DNA from: Microbulbifer sp. TB1203
GTDB taxonomy: Bacteria > Pseudomonadota > Gammaproteobacteria > Pseudomonadales > Cellvibrionaceae
NCBI RefSeq assembly: GCF_030997045.1
Contig: NZ_CP116899.1
Span: 4,054,001-4,118,000 of the forward strand
Length of the DNA stretch: 64,000 bases
Reading direction: 5' to 3'
Below, piece by piece: positions 1 through 8,364 of this stretch. Positions within the stretch are counted from its first letter, which is position 1. Each line of letters begins with the position of its first letter. The notes beneath the pieces are model-generated. The model did no database searches. It was not told the origin of the DNA and saw nothing but the letters and a program-made list of their open reading frames with translations. Made by a program: the position numbers and the translations under genes.

Positions 1-1
1 G

Positions 2-2356
2 AACACCTCCGCCGACGGCAACCGCCTGGTATTCGCCATGCGCGCCCCGGAAATCGAGGACGCGGACGACGATGAACAGCCCACCTGGAATATCTGGCTC
101 TACGACCTGGAAGAGAATGATTTACGGCGGGTGATCCAGTCCGACCTGATCGCCGAGGAAGGCCAGGACATTTCCCCGGCCTTCCTCCCCGACGGCCGCA
201 TCGTCTTCACCTCCACCCGCCAGCGCCGCTCCCGCGCGCTGCTGCTGGATGACGACAAGCCGCAGTTCTCCTCCCTGACCGAGGAACTGCAGAACGAGGC
301 CTTCGTGCTCCACGTGATGGAACCGGACGGCACCGATATCCGTCAGATCTCCTACAACCAGAGCCACGACCTGCACCCCACGGTGCTGAACGACGGCCGC
401 ATCCTGTTCAACCGCTGGGACAATATGGGCGGGGTGGACAATCTCAGTCTCTACACCCTGCGCCCGGACGGCACCGACCTCTCCTTCCACTACGGCTACC
501 ACAGCCAGCAGACCGGCACCAACCAGACCGACGCCGCCTTCGTCAGGCCGCGGGAAATGCCCGACGGCCGCCTGCTGGTAACCCTGCGCGCGCCGGAAGG
601 GCTGAATTACGGCGGCGACCTGGTGGCCATCGACAGCGCCAACTACACCGAGGCCTACAGCCAGCCCGAGGGCGAGGGGGAACTGCAGGGCCAGGCGTCC
701 ATCGCCGTGGAACAGGTGATCACCGACGGCAGCCTCTCCCCCCACGGACTCTTCGCCTCCGCCTGGCCTTTCCACGACGGCACCAGCCGCCTGCTGGTGT
801 CCTGGAGCGAGTGCCGAGTGCTGGTGGAGGATGATGGTGATGAGGATGAGGAAACCCTGCTGCCGCGCCCCTGTACCGACGAGTGGCTGGACACAGAAGA
901 ACCGGTGCCGGCGGACCCCATCTACGGCCTGTGGATCTACGACTATCGTGAGGGCACCCAGCGGCCGATCGTGGTGGCGGAAGAGGGGGAAATGATTTCC
1001 GAAGGCGTCACCCTGGAGCCGCGCATCGAGCCCGAATTTCTGCCGGAGCCGGTGCCCGGCGTTGACCTGGACCGGGAACTGGTGCAGGCGGGCGCGGGCA
1101 TTCTGGATATCCGCAGTGTGTACGATTTCGATGGGGTGGACATTCTTGCGGGAGAAGACGGGGCCGGCATCGCCGAGCTGGCTGACCCGGAGATCACCAG
1201 CGCGGAAGTCCGCCCGGCGCGCTACCTGCGCATCGTCAAAGGAGTGGGCATTCCCGACGACGACGTGCTGGATTTCGATCGCTCGGCATTTGGCCGTAAC
1301 GGTGCCCACGGTATGCGGGAAATCCTCGGCTACACGCCGATCCAGCCGGACGGCTCGGTGAGGGTTGTGCTGCCGGCGGATACCCCGCTGGCGATTTCCG
1401 TAGTGGACGCCGACGGGCGGCGCATCGTCGGCCGTCACCGCAGTTGGTTGCAACTGCGCGCTGGCGAAGTGCGCCAGTGCAACGGCTGCCACACCGCGGA
1501 CAGCGAAGTCGCCCACGGCCGTGCCGACAAACAGCCCGAGCCCGCCTGGAGCGGCGCCGCTACCTCCGGCATTCCCTTCCCCAATACCGAGCCGGCGCTG
1601 GTGGCGGAAATGGGCGAGACCATGGCCCAGTTGCTCGCGCGCATCGCCGGCGAGGCAGAGCTGGAAGGGGATATCGCCTACGCGGACCTGTGGACCGATC
1701 CGGCGGTGCGCGCCAAGGACCCCAGCAGCGTTATTCCCTACGGCGAACTGGCCACGCCACAGCCGATGTCGCTGGCCTGCCAGGACAACTGGGACAGCAG
1801 CTGCCGCATCGTTATTCACTACCCGGAACATATCCAGCCGCTGTGGGAGCGCACGCGGGAAATTACCGACGGCGCCGGCACTGTCCTCGAGGATCACACC
1901 TGTACCGCCTGCCACTCCGCGCGGGATGCCGACGGCATGGTGCGCGTGCCGGCGGCGCAACTCAACCTGGTGGCCGATCCCTCCCCCGCCAACGCGGACT
2001 GGGCCACCTCTTATGTAGAGCTGCTGTTCGACAACCCCACCCAGCAACTGGTGGACGGCGCGCTGCAAAATATTCTGGTGCAGGACACCGACGACAACGG
2101 CAATCCGCTGTTCGAGACGGATGAGGACGGTGAACTGATACTGGATGGCGACGGCAATCCGATTCCTGTTATGGTGACCGTCGATATCGAAGGTGTGATG
2201 GGCGATTCCGCCAACGGCAGCCGCTTTTTCGAGATGTTCGAGCCGGGTGCCGGCCACGGCGATTACCTGGAGCCGGCGGAACTGAGACTGATTTCCGAAT
2301 GGCTGGATATCGGTGCACAGTATTACAACAACCCTTTTGCTGCACCGGTAAACTGA
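2..2356 (+). CDS. Beta-propeller di-haem protein, hydrazine synthase alpha-subunit-like (5' end outside window)
   Basis: The open frame runs in from the left window edge (the codons before the first ATG at 38 read as a PD40-type strand), so the N terminus is missing. The N-terminal half carries repeated PD40/TolB-like blades such as FLPDGRIVFTS and LNDGRILFNRW. The C-terminal half has two c-type haem motifs, CNGCH (1478-1492) and CTACH (1901-1915). This order of propeller plus CxxCH sites matches the HzsA-related family found widely outside anammox bacteria, where the reaction is unknown, so hydrazine synthesis should not be inferred. It is probably periplasmic. It leads a run of same-strand envelope genes (beta-barrels, TlpA-like, DUF4266, DUF3570) that likely act with it. 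Confidence 0.8.
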   Translation, partial: NTSADGNRLVFAMRAPEIEDADDDEQPTWNIWLYDLEENDLRRVIQSDLIAEEGQDISPAFLPDGRIVFTSTRQRRSRALLLDDDKPQFSSLTEELQNEAFVLHVMEPDGTDIRQISYNQSHDLHPTVLNDGRILFNRWDNMGGVDNLSLYTLRPDGTDLSFHYGYHSQQTGTNQTDAAFVRPREMPDGRLLVTLRAPEGLNYGGDLVAIDSANYTEAYSQPEGEGELQGQASIAVEQVITDGSLSPHGLFASAWPFHDGTSRLLVSWSECRVLVEDDGDEDEETLLPRPCTDEWLDTEEPVPADPIYGLWIYDYREGTQRPIVVAEEGEMISEGVTLEPRIEPEFLPEPVPGVDLDRELVQAGAGILDIRSVYDFDGVDILAGEDGAGIAELADPEITSAEVRPARYLRIVKGVGIPDDDVLDFDRSAFGRNGAHGMREILGYTPIQPDGSVRVVLPADTPLAISVVDADGRRIVGRHRSWLQLRAGEVRQCNGCHTADSEVAHGRADKQPEPAWSGAATSGIPFPNTEPALVAEMGETMAQLLARIAGEAELEGDIAYADLWTDPAVRAKDPSSVIPYGELATPQPMSLACQDNWDSSCRIVIHYPEHIQPLWERTREITDGAGTVLEDHTCTACHSARDADGMVRVPAAQLNLVADPSPANADWATSYVELLFDNPTQQLVDGALQNILVQDTDDNGNPLFETDEDGELILDGDGNPIPVMVTVDIEGVMGDSANGSRFFEMFEPGAGHGDYLEPAELRLISEWLDIGAQYYNNPFAAPVN

Positions 2357-2396
2357 TCCGTGATAACTGCTCAATCCGGTCGCGGCCCCGAACTAC

Positions 2397-2484
2397 TCCC
2401 CTCTCCCGCTTGCGGGAGAGGGGCTGGGGGAGAGGGCTTCGGCTGTCGCCCCCTCTCCCTAACCCTCTCCCCAGGGGGAGAGGG
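2397..2484. repeat. Palindromic CTCTCCC/GGGAGAG repeat
   Basis: Inverted arms of the type CCTCTCCC...GGGAGAGG occur twice within the gap before the SH3 gene. A related structure lies between hisB and hisH (58967-59103). It is an intergenic repeat and no coding function is proposed; it places the start of the next gene downstream of it. Confidence 0.7.
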
Positions 2485-2524
2485 AACTGTTTTGTGCCTG
2501 AATAGAGTCCGGTGGAGTAAGCAG

Positions 2525-3277
2525 TTGAGTGCCCGCATCCATTTTTATTTTTTCTGCATGGCGCTGCTCTTGTGCGGTGCCGCCGCGGCACAATCCCCGC
2601 CGGACGACGCCGAGAAAGTCACCGTGGGCTCACCCTACGTGAATATGTACACCGGCCCCGGTCGCGGCTACCCGATTTTTCACGCACTGGAATACGGCGA
2701 AACCCTCTGGTTGCTCAAGCGGCGCACTGACTGGGTCAAGGTGTCGACCCGCAGGGGAATCACCGGTTGGGTGCGCATCGCGGACCTGGGGGAAATCTAC
2801 GGCGCGGACGACGAGCAGGTGGTGCTGCCGGTACCGGATTACCGCGACTACCGCACCCAGGATTTCCACCTGGGATTCAGCTACGGCGACTTCGACGGCG
2901 CCAGTTCCCTGGGGATGACTCTCGGCTACCGCTTTACCGCGAATATCTCCGCGGAACTGCGCGCGACCCAGGCGGTGGGCGAGTTTTCCGATAGCCAGAC
3001 CTACCAAGTGGCGGTGGTGCACCAGCCGTTCCCCGATTGGCGGCTGTCGCCCTACTTTATGCTGGGCACCGGGATCAATATCACCTCCCCTAACGCCACC
3101 ATCGTGGCCACCGAGGACCGGCGGGACACGGCGATGCTCACCGGGGTGGGAATAAAAACGCATCTTTCCCGGCGCTTTGCACTGCGCGCCGAGCTGGCCA
3201 ATCACTACCTGCTCACTTCGCGGGAAAATAATCAGGAGATAGTGGAGTGGAAACTGGGTTTCGACGTTTATCTGTAA
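2525..3277 (+). CDS. SH3b-domain plus beta-barrel envelope protein
   Basis: About 250 residues. The TTG start was chosen because GGAG lies 7 nt upstream and the following residues form a good signal peptide (hydrophobic core FFCMALLLCGAAAA, then AQ); starts further upstream would translate the palindromic repeat. A bacterial SH3 domain follows (YTGPGRGYPIFHALEYGET, then WVRIADL), then an outer-membrane beta-barrel-like region with alternating aromatic strands and a final strand ending in YL. SH3b domains usually bind peptidoglycan or peptides, which fits a protein linking the outer membrane to the wall. It overlaps the next gene by 31 nt, suggesting translational coupling. Confidence 0.65.
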   Translation: MSARIHFYFFCMALLLCGAAAAQSPPDDAEKVTVGSPYVNMYTGPGRGYPIFHALEYGETLWLLKRRTDWVKVSTRRGITGWVRIADLGEIYGADDEQVVLPVPDYRDYRTQDFHLGFSYGDFDGASSLGMTLGYRFTANISAELRATQAVGEFSDSQTYQVAVVHQPFPDWRLSPYFMLGTGINITSPNATIVATEDRRDTAMLTGVGIKTHLSRRFALRAELANHYLLTSRENNQEIVEWKLGFDVYL

Positions 3278-3894
3278 TCATTGCCGCGTCCCTGCTGGCT
3301 TCCGCCGCCTGGGCGCAGGAGGATGACGATATCCTCGGCGAAATTATCTCCCCGGATCTGGAGCGGCGGGAAATCCGCGAGGCGCAGATCGACAGCGAGA
3401 ATTTCGAGATCACCGTCTATGCCGGCGGTGTCATGAATGTGGAGGATTTCGGCTCCAACCCGCTGTACGGCGCCGCCCTTGCCTACCATATCAACGAGGA
3501 CGTTTTTATGGAGGCCGCTTACGGGCAGACGGAGCTGGGGGAATCCAGTTTCGAGCGCCTCAGCGGCTCGGCGCCGCTGCTCACCGACGAGCAGCGGGAA
3601 CTCAGTTATTACGACCTGTCGCTGGCCTGGAATCTGTTTCCCGGTGAATACTTCCTGTTCGACCGCTGGGCGCTGAACAGCAGCCTGTACCTGATCGGCG
3701 GTATCGGCAGCACTTCCTTTGCCGACGAAGAGCACTTTACTTACAACATCGGTGCCGGCGTGCGGGTGTTGACCAAAGACTGGCTGGCGTTGCGCCTGGA
3801 TGTCCGCGACCATATTTTCGAGCACGAGATTTTCGGCGAGGCGCAGAGCACCAACAATCTGTCCGCCCAACTCGGCATTTCCATTTACTTTTAA
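3247..3894 (+). CDS. Outer-membrane beta-barrel protein
   Basis: The GTG start has AGGAGA about 7 nt upstream and lies inside the end of the SH3b gene. A signal peptide (LSVIIAASLLASAAWAQ) precedes an acidic linker. About eight amphipathic strands follow, ending in a C-terminal aromatic (GISIYF), as BAM-inserted barrels do. Its neighbour also ends in a barrel, so the two may have arisen by duplication. The function is unknown; position suggests a role with the propeller-haem and TlpA proteins. Confidence 0.65.
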   Translation: METGFRRLSVIIAASLLASAAWAQEDDDILGEIISPDLERREIREAQIDSENFEITVYAGGVMNVEDFGSNPLYGAALAYHINEDVFMEAAYGQTELGESSFERLSGSAPLLTDEQRELSYYDLSLAWNLFPGEYFLFDRWALNSSLYLIGGIGSTSFADEEHFTYNIGAGVRVLTKDWLALRLDVRDHIFEHEIFGEAQSTNNLSAQLGISIYF

Positions 3895-3912
3895 TGAGAG
3901 GGATTTTTTTCC

Positions 3913-4389
3913 ATGATCCGTTTATTGACCACCATTTTTCTGGCGCTTTCCACACAACTGGCCGCAGCCGCCGAGCCCTCCCCGGATTTCACCCTGGCCT
4001 CCAACAAGGGCGATAACCTGCGCCTGGCGGAACAGCGCGGAAAAGTGATCATGCTGAATTTCTGGGCCTCCTGGTGCGGCCCCTGCCGCCAGGAAATGCC
4101 GCTGCTGGACGAACTGAACGCGCGCTACGAAGCCGCCGGTTTCCAGGTCTGGGGCGTGAACGTGGATTCCAAGCGCGCAGACGCAGAGCAGATGCTGGGC
4201 AAGATTCCGGTGGACTTTCCGGTTCTGTTCGATAGCAAAGGTGAGGTGAGTAAGCTGTTCGGCGTGGACGCCATGCCCAGCTCGGTATTTATCGACCGCG
4301 ACGGCAAGATCCGCCATGTGCACCGCGGATTCCGCGACGGCGACGAGGCCGCCTACAAGAAAGTTATCAAGGAACTGATCCGGGAGTAG
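3913..4389 (+). CDS. TlpA/ResA-like thioredoxin-fold protein
   Basis: 158 residues with an N-terminal signal peptide and the redox motif WCGPC (Cys55 and Cys58) followed by a thioredoxin fold, including a cis-Pro region (DAMPSSVFID). TlpA/ResA proteins reduce periplasmic disulfides, commonly those of CxxCH apocytochromes before haem attachment. With a di-haem protein at the head of this run, a maturation role is a reasonable inference. GAGAGGG precedes the ATG, and the DUF4266 gene starts 4 nt after the stop. Confidence 0.85.
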   Translation: MIRLLTTIFLALSTQLAAAAEPSPDFTLASNKGDNLRLAEQRGKVIMLNFWASWCGPCRQEMPLLDELNARYEAAGFQVWGVNVDSKRADAEQMLGKIPVDFPVLFDSKGEVSKLFGVDAMPSSVFIDRDGKIRHVHRGFRDGDEAAYKKVIKELIRE

Positions 4390-4393
4390 AGCC

Positions 4394-4621
4394 ATGTCCC
4401 GTCCACTACTGCTGCTATCCGTCGCCGCCGGCCTGCTGTTCCTGCAGGGCTGCACCGTGACGCCCTGGGTGCAACCCTACGAACGGCACTACCTGGCCGA
4501 CCCGATCATGGGCTTCGAGCGGGACCCGGTGGCCGCCGGCTATATGAACCATGTGTACGAGGCCCGCGAGGCGGCCCGCGGCGCCGAGGGTGGCAGTGGA
4601 GGCGGTTGTGGCTGTAACTGA
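4394..4621 (+). CDS. DUF4266 small lipoprotein
   Basis: 75 residues. A lipoprotein signal ends in the lipobox LQGC (Cys20). The body carries the W..Y.R..L.D..M pattern of DUF4266, and the C terminus is rich in glycine and cysteine (GGSGGGCGCN), which is typical of the family. DUF4266 genes commonly sit next to DUF3570 and TlpA-like genes, as here. No biochemical role is known. Confidence 0.75.
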   Translation: MSRPLLLLSVAAGLLFLQGCTVTPWVQPYERHYLADPIMGFERDPVAAGYMNHVYEAREAARGAEGGSGGGCGCN

Positions 4622-4646
4622 TCAATTTCGATGGAACTTCCTCCCT

Positions 4647-4790
4647 TGTAGGAGCGGGCCATGCCCGCGATCAGCTTTTCTACGAAGCCGGGCCGCTGAT
4701 TCGCGCCATCCCTGGCGCTCACCCTTCGGGCGCCTTCGGCGTCCAAATTTGTTCCCGACAAATTTGTCGCGGGCATGGCCCGCTCCTACA
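4647..4790. repeat. 144-bp palindromic-ended repeat, copy 1
   Basis: The element begins TGTAGGAGCGGGCC and ends GGCCCGCTCCTACA, so its ends are inverted GTAGGAGCGG-type palindromes. A second copy at 5949-6092 is the same length and, read side by side, differs at only two positions. Copy 1 covers the region where the DUF3570 start codon should be. Confidence 0.85.
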
Positions 4791-5927
4791 TGGTTACTGT
4801 GGGCCTGGGTGTTCTTCCCCCTCGCCGCCGGCGCCGCAGTACTGCCGGAAGAGCGCGCCGACACCATGTACCACTCCTACAGCGGCGGCGGGGTAACCAT
4901 CGACGGCCCTTCAGTGCTGGTGCGCAAGAACGTCGGCAATTCCCTCTCCCTCTCCGCCAATTACTATGTGGATATGATTTCCGGTGCCTCCATCGACGTG
5001 GAGGCCACCGCCAGCCGCTACTCCGAACAGCGGGACGAATACTCCCTGGGCGCAGATTACCTGGTGGACAAAACCACCCTGAGCCTGGGTTACACCAACA
5101 GCTCGGAAAACGACTACCAGGCGGAGACGGTATCCTTCGGCATCAGCCAGGGTTTCTTCGGTGACCTCAGTACCCTGGGCCTGCGGGTCAGCTATGGCAG
5201 CGACGACGTCTTCCGCAACGGCGACGACAATTTCGCCGCACAGGCGGAACACCGGCGCTACTCCCTGAACTGGAACCAGATACTCACCCAAAAGCTGATT
5301 GCCGAACTGAGTGTGGAAACCGTCTCCGACGAGGGCTTCCTCAACAATCCCTACCGCAGCGTGCGCTACCAGGACCCGGAATCCGGCACCGGCTTCAGCT
5401 ACCAGCCGGAACTCTATCCCACCACCCGCAACAGCGACGCGGTTGCCCTGCGCGGCAAATACCGCCTGCCCTACCGCGCGGCGATCAAGGGCGAGTACCG
5501 CTACTACGTCGACAGCTGGGGCATCCGCGCCGACAATATTGAATTCCGCTACACCCATCCGCTGGAAGAAAAGGACCAATGGATACTGGAGGGCAAGCTG
5601 CGCTTCTACAAACAGTCCGGAGCGGATTTTTACAGCGACCTCTTTCCCTATATCAACGCCACCAGTTTCCGCGCCCGCGACAAGGAACTGAGCGACTTTA
5701 GCAATACCTCCGTGGGTATCGGCGTCTCCTATGTACTGCCGGACCGCTGGTCGCTGCTGGAGCGCAAGAACACCGTCAACCTCTATTGGGACTATATGCT
5801 GTTCGACTACGACAATTTCCGCGATGTGACGGTACACGGCGGCGACAGTGACATAACACCGGGAGAGGAACCCACTTACAGCTTCGGCGCCAATGTAATT
5901 CGGCTATTCTGGTCTATCTGGATCTGA
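4764..5927 (+). CDS. DUF3570 domain protein (predicted outer-membrane barrel)
   Basis: About 387 residues with many amphipathic strands and a C-terminal RLFWSIWI, consistent with an outer-membrane barrel and with DUF3570. The start is uncertain because the 144-bp repeat lies over the 5' end. The TTG chosen here lies inside the repeat; alternatives in frame are CTG 4797 and GTG 4809. The hydrophobic stretch WLLWAWVFFPLAAGAA right after the repeat serves as the signal peptide. It follows the DUF4266 gene, the usual family partner. The native ribosome-binding site may have been lost or replaced by the repeat. Confidence 0.7.
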   Translation: MSRAWPAPTWLLWAWVFFPLAAGAAVLPEERADTMYHSYSGGGVTIDGPSVLVRKNVGNSLSLSANYYVDMISGASIDVEATASRYSEQRDEYSLGADYLVDKTTLSLGYTNSSENDYQAETVSFGISQGFFGDLSTLGLRVSYGSDDVFRNGDDNFAAQAEHRRYSLNWNQILTQKLIAELSVETVSDEGFLNNPYRSVRYQDPESGTGFSYQPELYPTTRNSDAVALRGKYRLPYRAAIKGEYRYYVDSWGIRADNIEFRYTHPLEEKDQWILEGKLRFYKQSGADFYSDLFPYINATSFRARDKELSDFSNTSVGIGVSYVLPDRWSLLERKNTVNLYWDYMLFDYDNFRDVTVHGGDSDITPGEEPTYSFGANVIRLFWSIWI

Positions 5928-5948
5928 TGATCGGCAACGCCGATCCCC

Positions 5949-6092
5949 TGTAGGAGCGGGCCATGCCCGCGATCTGCTTTTCTACGAAGCCGGGCCGCTG
6001 ATTCGCGCCATCCCTGGCGCTCACCCTCCGGGCGCCTTCGGCGTCCAAATTTGTTCCCGACAAATTTGTCGCGGGCATGGCCCGCTCCTACA
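5949..6092. repeat. 144-bp palindromic-ended repeat, copy 2
   Basis: A direct repeat of 4647-4790 with about two mismatches. The two copies bracket the DUF3570 gene. Confidence 0.85.
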
Positions 6093-6141
6093 AAAGAATC
6101 GCGATCTTCAAAGAAATCCTGATGATCTGGAGAAATTTACC

Positions 6142-6702
6142 ATGGCCAAAGTACTGGTTCCCATCGCCGAGGGCTCCGAGGAAATCGAAGCCGTCACCAT
6201 CATCGACGTGCTGCGCCGCGCCGGCGCCGAGGTCACCGTGGCCTCGGTGATGCCGGAAAAACGCATCCGCGCTTCCCGCGGCGTGCACATCGAGGCGGAC
6301 CGCCTGTTCCGCGACCTCCCGGAAGCCGACTGGGACCTGATCGCCCTGCCCGGCGGCGCACCGGGCGCGGAGCATTTCCACGACTGTGAAGCGCTGATAC
6401 TACTGGTGGCGGAACAACTGAACAGCAGCCGTTTGTTGGGCGCCATCTGCGCGTCCCCCGCCATAGCCCTGGGCCGCCACGGCTTGCTGAAGAACTACCG
6501 GGCCACCTGCCACAGCGGCTTCCGCGAGGAATTGCAGAAGCAGGCCAAATTCGTGAGCGACGAACCAGTGGTCTGCGACCGCAACCTGATTACCAGCCAG
6601 GCCCCCGGAACAGCGATGGGGTTTGCGTTGCAACTGGTATCGAGTCTCTTTGGAGAGGAAAAAGCGCGGGAAGTGGCAGAGCCGATGGCAGTCAGTCTCT
6701 AA
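6142..6702 (+). CDS. yajL: DJ-1/YajL family protein
   Basis: 186 residues of the DJ-1/ThiJ/PfpI superfamily. The nucleophile elbow AICASPA holds Cys103, and the conserved Glu is in the EGSEEIE motif near residue 14; ALPGG and the TCHSGF segment are also family hallmarks. Members protect against oxidative or carbonyl stress; glyoxalase or chaperone activity is debated. Length and start match the family. A copy of the 144-bp repeat lies directly upstream. Confidence 0.88.
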   Translation: MAKVLVPIAEGSEEIEAVTIIDVLRRAGAEVTVASVMPEKRIRASRGVHIEADRLFRDLPEADWDLIALPGGAPGAEHFHDCEALILLVAEQLNSSRLLGAICASPAIALGRHGLLKNYRATCHSGFREELQKQAKFVSDEPVVCDRNLITSQAPGTAMGFALQLVSSLFGEEKAREVAEPMAVSL

Positions 6703-6721
6703 CCGCCGGATTCCCCTTCCT

Positions 6722-6905
6722 TGTAGGAGCGGCCGTTGGCCGCGATCGGCACCCGAAAAAAACCTCAAAGGCTACCGGACCCATACCAGCCCTGGATGGT
6801 GCGCACGGCGCACCCCACACCCCCCCGCCCGACGGCGGCCCCAACTCCGTAAAATCATTTCCGGATTCCCATGTAGGAGCGGCCCCTGGTCGCGCGATCG
6901 GCATT
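6722..6905. repeat. Intergenic stretch with two single GTAGGAGCGG repeats
   Basis: TGTAGGAGCGGCC...GGCCGCGATCGGCA at 6722 and a second copy at 6872 are single members of the palindromic family, not inverted pairs. No gene was seen between yajL and the DUF4336 gene. Confidence 0.7.
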
Positions 6906-6939
6906 CGATACACATCAAAGCCGAATGGCCTTGGCAGAC

Positions 6940-7710
6940 CTACCGCAACATCCAGCGAAAAGCCCGCCTGAGCTCCGTAGCCCCATTCCTCTCATACCAG
7001 CGACCGTGCGCCAGGATGATACGCTCCGGATTCCAACCGATCATCGTCTCCACCGCAGACCGGAGCGTCTCCTTCGAATAGGTCATTCGCATATCGCGCG
7101 GCATGCCTCCGTCGGGATCGAGGGCCCCAGCCCACCGGGTAAGCCAGCGCACAAAGCGGCCCCCAAGTTTGTGCGGCTCGAAATTCTCGATAAGGTCGGT
7201 GAGGATAAGTGTGCGGCTCGGGCGATGGAAAAAGACCACCTCGGTCATATAGCGCCCGGCGATCGCCAGCGTCGCCATCTCCCCATCCCACGGATAGCCG
7301 CCGTTAGTATCGAGCGGCCGGCCATCGAAATCGATGCGCCCGGCCGCCTGTTCCCTGATGCGCGGAGCCAGGTAAACCTCAGCCTCGGGAAAAGCGGCGT
7401 GCCAATCCGGAATCCACCAATAATGGATGCGATTTGGCCCGACAATCCAACGGGGCGGCCCGATCGCTGCGATCTCAGCCTTCAGCTCGGCGGTCAGCGG
7501 TGTCGGCGAATGGAGAAAAAGGCCGTCCGCAAGCCTGACCACCGTCATGCGCGTCGAAAACGGCATCTTCGGCCACGGCATACCAAAGCGGATCGCCGGT
7601 CCGTCGATAATCCAAACATCCTCCGCGACTCGCTTTAGCGTGTGGAGCGGAGGATAAGTATTACTCGATTCGCTATGCATAGAGCCAGCCTGCTCGGGGG
7701 CCGCTGCCAT
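6940..7710 (-). CDS. DUF4336 protein (metallo-beta-lactamase-like)
   Basis: 256 residues resembling DUF4336. The N-terminal segment VWIIDGPAIRFGMPWPKMPF and the segments IHYWWIPDWHAAFPEAEVYLAP and ILAHGRWYERNG are consistent with a divergent metallo-beta-lactamase fold, but the full HxHxDH motif is not visible, so activity is uncertain. The start could also be the Met at residue 11. A decayed copy of its 5' half lies beyond the oxidoreductase cluster (13475-13677). Confidence 0.7.
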   Translation of the reverse strand: MAAAPEQAGSMHSESSNTYPPLHTLKRVAEDVWIIDGPAIRFGMPWPKMPFSTRMTVVRLADGLFLHSPTPLTAELKAEIAAIGPPRWIVGPNRIHYWWIPDWHAAFPEAEVYLAPRIREQAAGRIDFDGRPLDTNGGYPWDGEMATLAIAGRYMTEVVFFHRPSRTLILTDLIENFEPHKLGGRFVRWLTRWAGALDPDGGMPRDMRMTYSKETLRSAVETMIGWNPERIILAHGRWYERNGATELRRAFRWMLR

Positions 7711-8364
7711 TATTAAACTCTGAGATAACTACTCCCTCCCTGTAGGAGCGGCCCATGGCCGCGATCAGCCCCCACTACGAAGCGAAGCCGGGCCCAGTTC
7801 AATCACCAGCCAATGTCACAAATTAAAAAATTGTAACGCAGGACGACTGCGCGGGCTGCAATAGGGATAGCGCTGAATGTCATTTATTGGATGGGTGTTC
7901 AACTTCTCATTATCAAGGTGTCCAGCTTCTCGTTATCCAGTTTCTCATCGGCGACGCTGATGAAGTATCAGATCAAAGACTGAAAAAAAATGTCTTTATG
8001 ATCTTAGAGATAAACTTGCTATTAGTACAAAACTTAATATCAATTGCGAATTTTATAGCGAATAGGTATTTATGATGAAAGATAAATTTTTTCTCGAAAG
8101 GTGCAACTTTCTAAAAGCCTGTCACGTATCCCCATTGGTAAGTAACCATCAAAAGGGAGGGCTTCTCAATGGAATACCAATAAGAATAAAAGCGTTATCG
8201 ACAACCACAACCTCACCTTAGCACCCGGCCCAACACTCTGTGGTGGCGAAAGGGACGTTGCACCATGACCAATGCCAATCCGTGCCGGGGATTGCTCGCA
8301 TCGGTATTGGCCTTCACAACCTCCCATGAGGAAGAAAGTACAATCATAGATTCTGGAGTATGAA
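7711..8364. other. Intergenic region upstream of the oxidoreductase cluster
   Basis: It contains one GTAGGAGCGG repeat (7741) and a GCAATAGGGATAGCGCTGAA segment near 7858 that recurs imperfectly near 13426 on the other side of the cluster. The stretch from about 7870 to 8364 is visibly more AT-rich. I see no convincing gene in it. It presumably holds the cluster promoter, but I could not identify -35/-10 boxes with confidence. Confidence 0.5.

Noticed and set aside
122..2374. Long minus-strand frame opposite the propeller-haem gene
   Set aside because: It is the antisense of a high-GC gene whose plus-strand product has clear PD40 and CxxCH motifs; the minus-strand product has none.
6925..7638. 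Plus-strand frame opposite DUF4336
   Set aside because: Basic, low-complexity product; the minus-strand frame has family pattern and a second (decayed) copy.
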